A DNA stretch of 45,923 bases from a virus, in IMG/VR virus record IMGVR_UViG_3300025655_005204, positions 1-45,923 of that record. One strand, 5' to 3'. Both the position numbers and the translations under genes were made by a program. The notes under the pieces were generated by a model, which did not search any database, was not told the origin of the DNA, and saw only the letters and a list, made by a program, of their open reading frames with translations. Shown here piece after piece: positions 14,321 through 22,480 of this stretch (position 1 is its first letter; the number at the start of each line of letters is the position of its first letter).

Positions 14321-15769
14321 TTATGACTCTGTAAATAATTTTTCAAAAATTGGTTTATGTTTGGTAGATACCCGTGTACCGTCGGTTTGTTCAAAGTATC
14401 TATGATATTCGCCGACCAGTTCTCTAGCCCGGCCAGTACCAGCCGCGCCAATAACCTCATCAATGATTTCGTGTATTTTGCTTTGTACAACACCGTGGGC
14501 ACGTCTTGGAAAAAACATAGGAGGTTGCACATTATTATCATATTTGCCATTGGCTAGTTGTGTAGCATAAATGTGTGTCCAAACATTGTGTGCCATTAAT
14601 AAAAAGTAACTAAAACTATCCCAGGATGTTTTACCTTCTTTTCCTACTTTATTTAGGTCACCGTCTGCATATATGCAAATATCTTTAACCGTGAGATTTT
14701 CAGTAACCGGGCTATCAAAAAATTTATCGCCGCAGCCCTCATTAACAAAAACTTGACCATATGGTGTTGTGTTGCTGCTGAATTTTTTATCATCAACACC
14801 TGGTTTCATTGTATAACTCCATTTTTGGTCAACGTTAATACGAATATCGTTGTATACCTGTCCATTGGCTGTTGCTAAGAATGGACTTGCACAATCATAG
14901 GAAATAGTAAATTCTGGGTTACAATGTTTCCTGACTGCACGTTGTATTGAGGTTAAAAGAACACTCCATTCAAGCTTGCTGGTTCCTAGGAAATGCATCC
15001 ACTTTTGTTTTTCTAATAATCCATCGTCGATCATATCAAGTATTCTATTAAGCACAACTTCAATGCTGCACATATTTAGGCCACCCATGGCCCAACCTTC
15101 AAAATAATTTTCGTATTGTTTTGGATCAGAATACTTTTTAAATTCGTTGTACCAGTTTTTGCTTTCTTCGTGTGTTCCGCCCTGCAAAACATTTAGGACT
15201 TTAAAATTGCCTTTGCGATTCCGCATGTAAAATTCAGCATTTATGTGGGTAGCAGTTACAGCATCTTGATAAGACTCAATACCCGATGCTTTGGATGCTT
15301 TTGGATCACGGAATGTCCAGGTAGGAACATCCAGCATCATTCCATAATCCATGTATTCATCCATCCAGGCTACAACTTGTTCTCGTCTGGACTGTGCTCG
15401 CGGACATGTTGGATTTTTCCAATCGGCTTCCCATACACCCTTAGCAATTTGGAAACCTCCAGAGTCTCCTAACAGCCAACTTGTGCTGCGATCTCTATCT
15501 CTTACCATATATTCTTTTGGACTGTCATTGTTAATGTTTAGATCCGCATGTCCGGCTGAGTATAAACTCCAGTGATAGTTAAATAACCCTTGGGAAGATA
15601 GCCAATTTCCGGACTCGACTCCATTTGTAAAATGAGCAGGTATGCGACCCGGGTCTACATAATTTCCAGTCTTTCTTTGTTTACCAACGAAGGTAGCATA
15701 GAAACTACTAAGTGCTGGCAGGAATATAGCGTAGTCACTTTGATTGGCAGTTAAGTTAAGTTTTTCCAT
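14321..15769 (-). CDS. dpdA: DpdA-like DNA deazaguanine transglycosylase
   Basis: A 482-residue member of the tRNA-guanine transglycosylase superfamily of the DpdA kind, which exchanges guanine in DNA for a 7-deazaguanine. Active-site landmarks are GDSGGFQ (D102, 101-107), the second Asp in MLDVPTW (D147), the base/phosphate loops VLQGG (194-198) and GWAMGGL (225-231), and a later YDCASP. Zinc-site and PUA features of full tRNA enzymes are not evident. FolE follows directly. QueD and QueE lie 6.8 kb further down the same strand. The modified base should be in the phage genome itself. Confidence 0.82.
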   Translation of the reverse strand: MEKLNLTANQSDYAIFLPALSSFYATFVGKQRKTGNYVDPGRIPAHFTNGVESGNWLSSQGLFNYHWSLYSAGHADLNINNDSPKEYMVRDRDRSTSWLLGDSGGFQIAKGVWEADWKNPTCPRAQSRREQVVAWMDEYMDYGMMLDVPTWTFRDPKASKASGIESYQDAVTATHINAEFYMRNRKGNFKVLNVLQGGTHEESKNWYNEFKKYSDPKQYENYFEGWAMGGLNMCSIEVVLNRILDMIDDGLLEKQKWMHFLGTSKLEWSVLLTSIQRAVRKHCNPEFTISYDCASPFLATANGQVYNDIRINVDQKWSYTMKPGVDDKKFSSNTTPYGQVFVNEGCGDKFFDSPVTENLTVKDICIYADGDLNKVGKEGKTSWDSFSYFLLMAHNVWTHIYATQLANGKYDNNVQPPMFFPRRAHGVVQSKIHEIIDEVIGAAGTGRARELVGEYHRYFEQTDGTRVSTKHKPIFEKLFTES

Positions 15770-15805
15770 TGATTATATTATATAGGTTAATTTAAGAAAA
15801 CGCAT

Positions 15806-15828
15806 TAAAAAAATTATAGTTTAATTTT
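15806..15828 (-). terminator. Weak AT-only hairpin with U-run after the sugar operon
   Basis: On the minus strand AAAATTA and TAATTTT (arms 15828-15822 and 15816-15810) with a 5-base loop run into further T residues. The hairpin overlaps the stop codon of the DegT-like gene. A stem made only of A-T pairs is weak, so termination would be partial at best. Confidence 0.25.
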
Positions 15829-16416
15829 AATTTTGCTCACGTCAGGATACTCTTTTACCTGCGTATACATCATTGGCAATTTATCAGGTTGAGATAATAG
15901 TTCTATACCTTTAGCAGCGTCTTCCAGTCTCATGTTATAATGGAAACCTAAGTGCCAATAAATTTGGTCTTGCCATGGACTAATATTCAAGTATCTGCCA
16001 TCGTACGCCATACATTTAAGCGAAATGTAATCAGTTCTATTATCTAATAATATGGCTCCACCGTGTCCTATGTGTAGACGTTTATCCCAACCAAAGCTCA
16101 AACATTGCCAAGCACCTGGCTTGTACATATTTTCATCAAATGCTCGAGCACTATCCCAGATATTTGTGGGCGCAATTCTATACTGGTGTTTCCAGTTATA
16201 TTCGTGATCCCAATAAACTTGTAAACCAAGTTTATGCATGGTCATGGGTATGCTAATATATGTTTTTGGAGGAAGTATAACCGGGCCCTGCCATTTTTGA
16301 TGGCGCAGGCAAAGTTCTACGGCATGAGTACAACTGTCAGTAAGAACAACATAAGGAGCACCAGTATACTCACTTAATAAGTTTTCAAAATCTTCAAGAA
16401 CCTTATAATCCATCAT
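15814..16416 (-). CDS. Short DegT/DnrJ-type aminotransferase-like protein
   Basis: A 200-residue PLP-fold protein. It matches the DegT/DnrJ/EryC1/StrS sugar aminotransferase pattern: VVLTDSCTHAVELCL (cofactor phosphate loop region), VILPPKTYISIPMTM, D88 in IWDSARAF (pyridine-N Asp), and K112 in SFGWDKRLHIGHGGAILL (Schiff-base Lys). Normal family members have 370-400 residues, so the C-terminal small domain is almost wholly missing. It overlaps the upstream dioxygenase-like gene by 14 bases. It could be a minimal aminotransferase or a non-enzymatic relative. Confidence 0.7.
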   Translation of the reverse strand: MMDYKVLEDFENLLSEYTGAPYVVLTDSCTHAVELCLRHQKWQGPVILPPKTYISIPMTMHKLGLQVYWDHEYNWKHQYRIAPTNIWDSARAFDENMYKPGAWQCLSFGWDKRLHIGHGGAILLDNRTDYISLKCMAYDGRYLNISPWQDQIYWHLGFHYNMRLEDAAKGIELLSQPDKLPMMYTQVKEYPDVSKIKIKL

Positions 16417-16918
16417 GCCCTGTTATCTGTAGCGTATATCTATATTCCGTTCCTAGGTTAGCAGCCATATGTTCTGCATCGCCTCTCCACCAAACATAAT
16501 CTCCGGCTTGCCAATCTACAATTGGTGTGCCTTCAATTTCAAAATAATGTCCGCTGCGCCAGTTTTCTAAAAAAACTATAATACGTTGGATTTGGTGTAC
16601 ACTAACCCCGAACAATTCTCTGTATTTTTTGTATGTGTCTCGGTGGTTAGGAAGTATAATGCCTGTGGACATTCTGTAAAAACTTGTACCAACGTTTTCT
16701 AAGCTGTACTTGTTTTTAAAGTATTCCACCATCTCATCTGTATACCAAGCCTGTGGTTTACGCATGTCGCAGAGTTCACCAACAAATGGTTGTTTGTATC
16801 CTTTTCTTTCCCAATTTATAATATCGTCGGGATTGTTGAAATTTTCTGCTTCGTAGTTTAGTAATTGATGATCATTATCCCACGAAGGTTCTATTTTATC
16901 TATGTGCCAATTAGCCAC
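16403..16918 (-). CDS. 2OG/Fe(II) oxygenase-like (Asp/Asn hydroxylase-type) protein
   Basis: A 171-residue jelly-roll protein with a plausible metal triad: H92-R-D94 (PNHRDTY) and H150 (DAEHMAANLG), plus R160 near the end (EYRYTLQITG) for 2-oxoglutarate. The strand pattern QRIIVFLENWRSGHYFEI...GDYVWWRGDAEH fits aspartyl/asparaginyl hydroxylase-like phage proteins. It sits inside the sugar operon, overlapping both neighbours by 8-14 bases. The substrate is unknown. Confidence 0.6.
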   Translation of the reverse strand: MANWHIDKIEPSWDNDHQLLNYEAENFNNPDDIINWERKGYKQPFVGELCDMRKPQAWYTDEMVEYFKNKYSLENVGTSFYRMSTGIILPNHRDTYKKYRELFGVSVHQIQRIIVFLENWRSGHYFEIEGTPIVDWQAGDYVWWRGDAEHMAANLGTEYRYTLQITGHDGL

Positions 16919-18134
16919 GTGTATTTCCGTATTGTACTAAACGATACTTGTTTTCCAAGTTCTTATACAATCGCCATGGATCAACAATAATGCTTTGTTC
17001 CGTTAAGAAACAATAAAAAGTTTGCTTTACAGATTTACTTGCTGTGTTATAGGTAACTTGATTACTGTGAGCTAGTAATACTACTGCTGTAAATGGTCCT
17101 TTGCTTGGGTTAGTCAAGGGATCTACTAGAATGGGATAATATCCCATTTCTTCACAGTAATGAGACACAAGTAAACTATAACTACCATCCTTATAAGGAA
17201 CATCAGGTTTGTAAGCTACACCGTGTATGAGTATTGGAAGATCGTTTTCTTTTGCTAGGTCACACAAAAACTTTGCTAGGTTTCTTGCTTGTTGTTCTCT
17301 GCTCTGCATAATAGATTTAAATAAGTCATAGCCTAGATCTAGTTCTTGTGCCAAATAACGTAGTGCAATATTATCCCTAGGATGGCACGGACCGCCGTCG
17401 CCCATGCCCGCGGTCATATACTTAGGACCCATGATACGTTGTGTGCTTCTTGATAGTGCATCCGTTACAACATCAACATTCATATTACCCAATTTCATAC
17501 TAACATCCTGGATCATGTTTACAAGACTTAGTTTAGCACTAATAAATGTGTTATAAAAAATCTTAATGCTTTCTGCTTCTTCCCAGGTTCCTACAACATA
17601 GCGTGGATTGTTCTCCATTAACTCCTTGTAAAAGTTAATAATTAATGTAGCATCGTCTGTATAGCTGCCGTTCTTTGTACCAATGATAACCATTTCTGGA
17701 TTGATCATGTCCCAACTAACACTACCCATTGCTATTAGGTATGGGTTGTATATAAAACGAGCTTGAGTGATCAGTGGAGCAAGTTCTCTTCGAACCGTAC
17801 CAGGCAGCACTGTGCTAATAAGTATCACAAGAGTATGTTCATTGGCATGTTTGTTTATTTCTTGTAAGCACTGCTTTACTTGACTGTAATCAAAGTCCTT
17901 GGGTTCAAGGTCCATGCACGGTTGGCTACCATCGTATTCCTGCTGATGTGGAGTTTGAACAGCAACAAATACCAGGTCTTTATTTGTAACTGCTTGCTCT
18001 AAATTAGATACTATGTCTACTAAGTTGCTGGTTTTTGGCTGTATATCGTATCCTGTTACGTCGTATTTTTGTGCCATTGCTTCGGCACAAGGCATGCCAA
18101 GTTTTCCTAATCCAATAAAACCTACTTTAAACAT
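16911..18134 (-). CDS. UDP-glucose/GDP-mannose dehydrogenase family protein
   Basis: A 407-residue NAD-dependent nucleotide-sugar dehydrogenase. The Rossmann motif GLGKLG (8-13) is at the N-terminus. The mid-domain has AESIKIFYNTFISAKLSLVN. The catalytic Cys is probably C250 in GGPCHPRD, equivalent to GGxCFPKD. Enzymes of this family oxidise UDP-glucose or UDP-HexNAc to uronic acids. Overlaps of 8 bases on each side with galE and the dioxygenase-like gene show a single translation unit. Confidence 0.82.
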   Translation of the reverse strand: MFKVGFIGLGKLGMPCAEAMAQKYDVTGYDIQPKTSNLVDIVSNLEQAVTNKDLVFVAVQTPHQQEYDGSQPCMDLEPKDFDYSQVKQCLQEINKHANEHTLVILISTVLPGTVRRELAPLITQARFIYNPYLIAMGSVSWDMINPEMVIIGTKNGSYTDDATLIINFYKELMENNPRYVVGTWEEAESIKIFYNTFISAKLSLVNMIQDVSMKLGNMNVDVVTDALSRSTQRIMGPKYMTAGMGDGGPCHPRDNIALRYLAQELDLGYDLFKSIMQSREQQARNLAKFLCDLAKENDLPILIHGVAYKPDVPYKDGSYSLLVSHYCEEMGYYPILVDPLTNPSKGPFTAVVLLAHSNQVTYNTASKSVKQTFYCFLTEQSIIVDPWRLYKNLENKYRLVQYGNTRG

Positions 18135-19077
18135 CTTTTATATACCATTGGTATGCAGATTTAATAATACTTTCTAAGCTATGAGTCGGGTGCCAATTTA
18201 GTACTGTGTTTGCACGAGTTGTATCTGCTACAAGAGTACTTGGATCACCAGGTCTAGGATCGCCATATTCTAAATCTACTCTAAGAGGAGTAACTGAGTT
18301 TATTGTTTCAATAATTTCTAGGTTACTGTAACCTCGTTTACCACCTAGGTTGAATATGTGAGAGCCGGGTTGATTATTAAGTAATTCAATACTATTTAGC
18401 ACACCCAGGGCAATGTCTTCAACATGAACATAGTCTCGTACACAGGTGCCATCGGGCGTGTTATAGTTATTGCCAAACAGCGTAAATTTTTTTCCAGCAA
18501 GTGTACGCTCAATTGCTTTTGCGATAATGTGCGATCCTCCTGGGGCCTGTCCTAGTTCTCCGTCTGAGTCAGCACCAGCAACATTAAAAAATCGTAGGCA
18601 AACACTGCTCATATTATACGCATGATAATAATCTTTAAGGATAATTTCCATCATGCGCTTCGACCAACCGTAGGGATTACAGGGCTGGTGCGGCATGTCT
18701 TCTCTGCAAACCGTCTCGGTGGGTTCTCCGTAGCAGGCCGCACTGCTGGCAAAAACTACTTTGCGAACACCCGCTTTTAGGCAATCATCTAATAATTTAA
18801 GCGAACTTGCAATGTTATTATGATAATAACGTGCTGGATCAGTGACACTGGGTCCAACCAAACTTGTAGCACCGATGTGTACCAGCGTATCGACACATAG
18901 ATTCTGTATAAGCCACCTACTAATGGTGTCATAGTTCATGTCATTTAGATCACTGTGCCAATGTTCATGTTCAACAAACTCGATATCGTTTGCCACGACA
19001 GTGTAACCAGATTTCTTCAGCAGTTTACATACATGAGAACCAATATAACCGCCGGCACCTGTGACTAATACGCTCAA
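18127..19077 (-). CDS. galE: UDP-glucose 4-epimerase-like (extended SDR)
   Basis: A 316-residue extended short-chain dehydrogenase. GAGGYIG at 7-13 binds NAD. S112 (FASSAACYG) and Y136-x3-K140 (NPYGWSK) are the catalytic residues. FFNVAGAD, CVRDYVHVEDIA and the ending GDPRPGD...LNWHPTHSLESII are typical of GalE. It would interconvert UDP-glucose and UDP-galactose, or the GlcNAc forms, feeding the dehydrogenase and glycosyltransferase around it. It overlaps the upstream glycosyltransferase gene by 4 bases. Confidence 0.85.
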   Translation of the reverse strand: MSVLVTGAGGYIGSHVCKLLKKSGYTVVANDIEFVEHEHWHSDLNDMNYDTISRWLIQNLCVDTLVHIGATSLVGPSVTDPARYYHNNIASSLKLLDDCLKAGVRKVVFASSAACYGEPTETVCREDMPHQPCNPYGWSKRMMEIILKDYYHAYNMSSVCLRFFNVAGADSDGELGQAPGGSHIIAKAIERTLAGKKFTLFGNNYNTPDGTCVRDYVHVEDIALGVLNSIELLNNQPGSHIFNLGGKRGYSNLEIIETINSVTPLRVDLEYGDPRPGDPSTLVADTTRANTVLNWHPTHSLESIIKSAYQWYIKDV

Positions 19078-20255
19078 AACTTTTCCTCCGAAATATGATC
19101 CCTGTAGCGATTACCACTACGTAACCATTGTTCACCGTTTCCCTGCATAATATCAATCATGCGATCAATAGTGCCATTGGTCCAATCACTGATTTTTCCC
19201 ATATGTGGACTTGGCGCTACTAGACTTTTCTTGACTTTATCCATAGCGTCACTTAAACTCCATGGAGTATATAATCGAGTATGGTCATTTGCAAAGGTTT
19301 CAGGGAAACTACGATACGCAGGATATACCACATTACATCCTAGAGCATCTGCTTCACTAACAGTATTACTTACCCAATCTTGCAGCGCACAATTAAACAG
19401 AACCTTGCTGTCATTTACAATATTGTAGTAATCGTTTTTCTTTAGATCTTTATAGATAGTAAGCTGACCGCGCTGTTCCATCTTTGCTGCACGCCACAAG
19501 TACTTAGGATTATTGCTACGCAATGGTCCACCACTTAGTACAGCAAATTCACAGTCAGGATTACCTGGTTCACCAAAATATTCTTCAATAAGATCCATAA
19601 AGAAGTCTGGCTGTTTCTCTTGATCAAACCTTGCAGCAAACACAACACGGTTAGCACGTTCTTTAAATGGTTTGATTTTGTATCCTACGCGACTCTGCAC
19701 CTCACGTTTACCAAAGCTTAGTCCGCTGATGTTGTAAACTGGTGCGGTCCAGCCAGCAATACGCATATGCGCTACCATTTCTTCATTGGTTGCTAAAACA
19801 TGAACATTTGGTATTTCGTTGCACATCTTTTCATACAGGCTCATCCAGCGATCCATCCCCCATACATGTACAAAGTCATCTGGATCAATGGTCTGTGCCA
19901 GACAACGCAAGTAAATCTGAGGTCGCTGTTCTTGCGGCACTTGACACAGTATATAAGGTAGTGCCTCTATACCTGGCTGGAACATATCTTCAAAGAAGAT
20001 AACATCGTCTTTGGTAATTTCGCCGTTACGATGCATTTGCACAAGATTCATTAGTTGACTCATACCAAAGTAACTACGTCCGTGAGCGTCTAGGACTTGT
20101 CCAACACTAATTGCTTTGGTATTGTCAATTGTCTCACCGGGCACAACTATATAATCAATGCCTCTACGATCATAAACCTCGGTGCTCCACTCTTGTAGTT
20201 GTAGAGTGTAGCGTCCTTCATAGGGCTCTAGACCCATGTAAAATAACTTACGCAT
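19074..20255 (-). CDS. GT-B-type glycosyltransferase
   Basis: A 393-residue protein with a GT-B-like C-terminal half: RVVFAARFDQEKQPDFFMDLI (nucleotide-domain start), VLSGGPLRSN, and SNTVSEADALGCNVVYPAYRSFPE, the acidic donor-binding loop of GT4-type enzymes. The N-terminal half includes DVIFFEDMFQPG and DDFVHVWGMDRW. The acceptor is unknown; DNA bases, virion protein or host glycan are all possible. It leads the sugar-nucleotide operon. Confidence 0.68.
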   Translation of the reverse strand: MRKLFYMGLEPYEGRYTLQLQEWSTEVYDRRGIDYIVVPGETIDNTKAISVGQVLDAHGRSYFGMSQLMNLVQMHRNGEITKDDVIFFEDMFQPGIEALPYILCQVPQEQRPQIYLRCLAQTIDPDDFVHVWGMDRWMSLYEKMCNEIPNVHVLATNEEMVAHMRIAGWTAPVYNISGLSFGKREVQSRVGYKIKPFKERANRVVFAARFDQEKQPDFFMDLIEEYFGEPGNPDCEFAVLSGGPLRSNNPKYLWRAAKMEQRGQLTIYKDLKKNDYYNIVNDSKVLFNCALQDWVSNTVSEADALGCNVVYPAYRSFPETFANDHTRLYTPWSLSDAMDKVKKSLVAPSPHMGKISDWTNGTIDRMIDIMQGNGEQWLRSGNRYRDHISEEKF

Positions 20256-20258
20256 TTA

Positions 20259-20576
20259 TTATACTCCTGCTAAAAAATTTGTTGTACTAAAATTTAGATT
20301 TAACAAGAGAGCATATTCTTCTTTAGCAAATCTAATTTTAACTTTATATGTGCTGCCAGTGGTTGGTTTATAATCTCCACTGGCAAAACCTTCCCACCAC
20401 CAGTCTACATTATACTGTAGGCCGTGTTTGCCTAACAAATTACTGATCATACAAAGGGCATCCACTGGTGTGTAACCAGCGTTTAATGCTCCTCCTTCAA
20501 CAGGTAGATGATTTGCTCGTTGTGTATAATGTTCGCAGTTAACAACAACGCTATGGGGAAATTTTTCAAATGCCAC
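20259..20576 (-). CDS. Unknown small protein, 105 aa
   Basis: A 105-residue protein with no recognised motif. It has an aromatic patch (NVDWWWEGF) and a strand-like tail (YKVKIRFAKEEYALLLNLNF), so an alpha/beta fold is likely. It lies 3 bases ahead of the glycosyltransferase gene and probably shares its transcript. Confidence 0.6.
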   Translation of the reverse strand: MAFEKFPHSVVVNCEHYTQRANHLPVEGGALNAGYTPVDALCMISNLLGKHGLQYNVDWWWEGFASGDYKPTTGSTYKVKIRFAKEEYALLLNLNFSTTNFLAGV

Positions 20577-20603
20577 TAGACTGTACCATTTACTATTTTA
20601 TAG

Positions 20604-20828
20604 TTAATTTCCAAGGTTCTTACTTCCAAAGATCTTATGTCCATGAATTTTAGCATCTCGCATCCAGTTGTTGCTGATACGCTTGCCATCCTTTAGCATG
20701 CGATACTGCTGATATACTTCACTTTCGTTGTTGTAGAGATCAGCCTCATTATAAGGGTGACCAAACGTTGTACAAAAACGTAGGAAATCGTCTAGATCGT
20801 CAAATACTCGTGTTACTTCTTGTTTCAT
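20604..20828 (-). CDS. Small conserved-type phage protein, 74 aa
   Basis: A 74-residue, mainly helical protein with a basic C-terminus (DAKIHGHKIFGSKNLGN). No catalytic motif. It lies two bases after the stop of its upstream neighbour. The composition (DDLDDFLRFCTTFGHPYNEADLY) is like small accessory proteins of T4-like phages; no function is known to me. Confidence 0.6.
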   Translation of the reverse strand: MKQEVTRVFDDLDDFLRFCTTFGHPYNEADLYNNESEVYQQYRMLKDGKRISNNWMRDAKIHGHKIFGSKNLGN

Positions 20829-20830
20829 TG

Positions 20831-21031
20831 TTATGCTGCCTTCTTAAATACTGTTACGAACTTTTTTCCATCCCGGAAACTCTTATGTACTTTGCTATAA
20901 AGAGCTGATTCTTTTCGTATTTTTATTCCATAAGTAAAATCAGTGATCCCATTATATTCAAAAAAATTTTTTCTTATATCTTTTGCTTGAGAAAATTGCC
21001 TAGTGCTTAAATCTATCGTAAAATGCCTCAT
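20831..21031 (-). CDS. Small basic protein, 66 aa
   Basis: A 66-residue basic protein rich in Lys/Arg and Phe (KIRKESALYSKVHKSFRDGKK). No recognised domain. Its ATG overlaps the upstream stop as TAATG, which supports the start. It could bind nucleic acid, but only composition suggests that. Confidence 0.55.
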   Translation of the reverse strand: MRHFTIDLSTRQFSQAKDIRKNFFEYNGITDFTYGIKIRKESALYSKVHKSFRDGKKFVTVFKKAA

Positions 21032-21489
21032 TATACAGCCTTTGAGTATTGTGTTAGTGCGCCGTTTTCGCCGTCTTCAGATACTTCAATCCAGACATTA
21101 CGGCCTGGATAACGTTCCTGTATCTGTAAATATAAGTCATCACTGATCATTTCGCATGACTTATAATCAAGTTCTAGTGTACGCTGATCATATAATTTTG
21201 TCAACCACCTTTTAAACTGAATAAATTCAATGTCGCGATCATCATGGAATACTTCGATCCATACACGGAAATGAAATGTGTGCCTGTGCGGATAACCCAG
21301 GAAACTTACATCATATTCGTCTCCAGTGGCTAGTTTAGGATCGTCGAGAGCAGCAGGATATTTGTGGATACCTTCTTTTTGGAAGGTTACCCAGATCATT
21401 TTTTTTGCTTTGCGTAAGCGATCTTTTAAACCTTCTTCGTGCATCCTACGTAACATGTACTGGTCATAACTTTCTCTGGTTTCAGCCAT
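21031..21489 (-). CDS. Conserved phage protein, possibly T-fold (PTPS/QueD-like)
   Basis: A 152-residue protein. The ATG at 21489 (GGGAG eight bases upstream, one base after the previous stop) is preferred over 21597. It has FLGYPHRHTFHFRVWIEVFHDD (64-85) with an H68-R-H70 pair, then DIEFIQFKRWLTKLY, SCEMISDDLYLQIQERYPGR and WIEVSEDGENGA. The order of a His pair on a beta strand, a D-F-L helix, a C-E-helix and a final V-x-V-x-E strand recalls the PTPS/QueD T-fold. That similarity is by eye only. If real, it would be a second pterin/deazapurine-type protein in this genome. Confidence 0.6.
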   Translation of the reverse strand: MAETRESYDQYMLRRMHEEGLKDRLRKAKKMIWVTFQKEGIHKYPAALDDPKLATGDEYDVSFLGYPHRHTFHFRVWIEVFHDDRDIEFIQFKRWLTKLYDQRTLELDYKSCEMISDDLYLQIQERYPGRNVWIEVSEDGENGALTQYSKAV

Positions 21490-21490
21490 T

Positions 21491-22120
21491 TTAATTCTCC
21501 CATACACCGGCGGCCATACCTTTTCCATTGGTATCTCCGCCGCAGTTGTCAAGTTCCTGCTCACCATAAGCAAGTAACTCAATGAAGTCTTCACCATTGG
21601 GTGTTTCTAAGTGATACCATTTCAGCTTCATAAAGTCAAATTCTTCGTCATCGGGTAGTTCTATAGTATAATCCCCAAAGCATCCTTTGTCAATGCTAGC
21701 ACCAAAGAAAATATATTTGTAATCATCCATGTTCTTTACCCAGTCTTGGGTAATGTTATCATCGATACCAGCATCTAGATATTTTTCATAGATATCGTGC
21801 CATGAGGTATTTTTCATAACTTCTCTAACATGATTAGAATCATAGCCAGAGCCATCATACTCGTCAATGCTAATATGTGCTGAATCTAACAAACAAGCAT
21901 TTACATGTGTGATGTTGTCATTTTCGAACCATTCGCCAATCCAGCGTGGATCAGTATCATCAAACACAGGATTCGCATCATCCTCTTCATATGGATCAAT
22001 CATATGAGAGATGATATGTTCTTCTTCCATGTCTTTCCAAAAATCATACTGTTCTTGGGTTAGTGCGCCAAAGCATTGCTCACCACCATAACCATGAATA
22101 AAAATACGATAATAGCGCAT
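21491..22120 (-). CDS. Acidic unknown protein, 209 aa
   Basis: A 209-residue, strongly acidic protein (runs such as YEEDDANPVFDDTDP and ELPDDEEFDF). No motif recognised. High acidity in a phage protein can mean DNA mimicry or an inhibitor of host proteins, but this is composition only. It follows the upstream 58-residue ORF with no gap. Confidence 0.65.
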   Translation of the reverse strand: MRYYRIFIHGYGGEQCFGALTQEQYDFWKDMEEEHIISHMIDPYEEDDANPVFDDTDPRWIGEWFENDNITHVNACLLDSAHISIDEYDGSGYDSNHVREVMKNTSWHDIYEKYLDAGIDDNITQDWVKNMDDYKYIFFGASIDKGCFGDYTIELPDDEEFDFMKLKWYHLETPNGEDFIELLAYGEQELDNCGGDTNGKGMAAGVWEN

Positions 22121-22297
22121 CTATGATCCCTGTTTGTCTCTATGCTTTACGTGGTTGTCAATAAAATCTCTAGGAACACTGGGATTAAAATATTCTAGTT
22201 CATCAGCGGAATATGTTTCTGGCATACGAATACCGTACTTTTTCATCTGATAGTAAGCCCAGTTAGTGTAGTCTTGTTTGTTTTTAAAGCCCTTCAT
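22121..22297 (-). CDS. 58-residue small ORF
   Basis: ATG at 22297 to TAG at 22121, immediately before the next ATG. The product begins MKGFKNKQDYTNWAYYQMKK and continues with a charged segment. It overlaps the upstream small gene by 14 bases in another frame. The tight packing between two coding frames supports it. Unknown function. Confidence 0.6.
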   Translation of the reverse strand: MKGFKNKQDYTNWAYYQMKKYGIRMPETYSADELEYFNPSVPRDFIDNHVKHRDKQGS

Positions 22298-22463
22298 AAT
22301 ATACCACCTTTACATTTCCTTCGGCCCCGGCAAGGCGCCACGTACTAGCAAAATCTTCCGCTTCATCTTCAGTATCAAATAATATTGGATCAGGCTGATC
22401 CAATTGATCCATTTTAGTAACGTACAACCAAGTGTCGTCAACCAATACCTTAACAGCAAACAT
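22284..22463 (-). CDS. 59-residue small acidic ORF
   Basis: ATG at 22463, with AGAGGA 13 bases upstream, to TAA at 22284. The product, starting MFAVKVLVDDTWLYVTKMD, alternates strands and an acidic loop (FDTEDEAEDFASTW). It resembles small alpha/beta proteins of marine phages. No function is known to me. Confidence 0.6.
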   Translation of the reverse strand: MFAVKVLVDDTWLYVTKMDQLDQPDPILFDTEDEAEDFASTWRLAGAEGNVKVVYYEGL

Positions 22464-22480
22464 AGTTTTGATTTTTCCTC

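Noticed and set aside
14299-14550. N-terminal extension of FolE by 84 residues
   Set aside because: It lies in the dpdA C-terminus, does not resemble FolE, and an ATG at 14298 leaves a normal gap.
15770-15805. TATATAATATAAT stretch ahead of dpdA as a promoter
   Set aside because: The AT-rich sequence gives several overlapping -10-like words but no convincing -35, and it does not match the late box.
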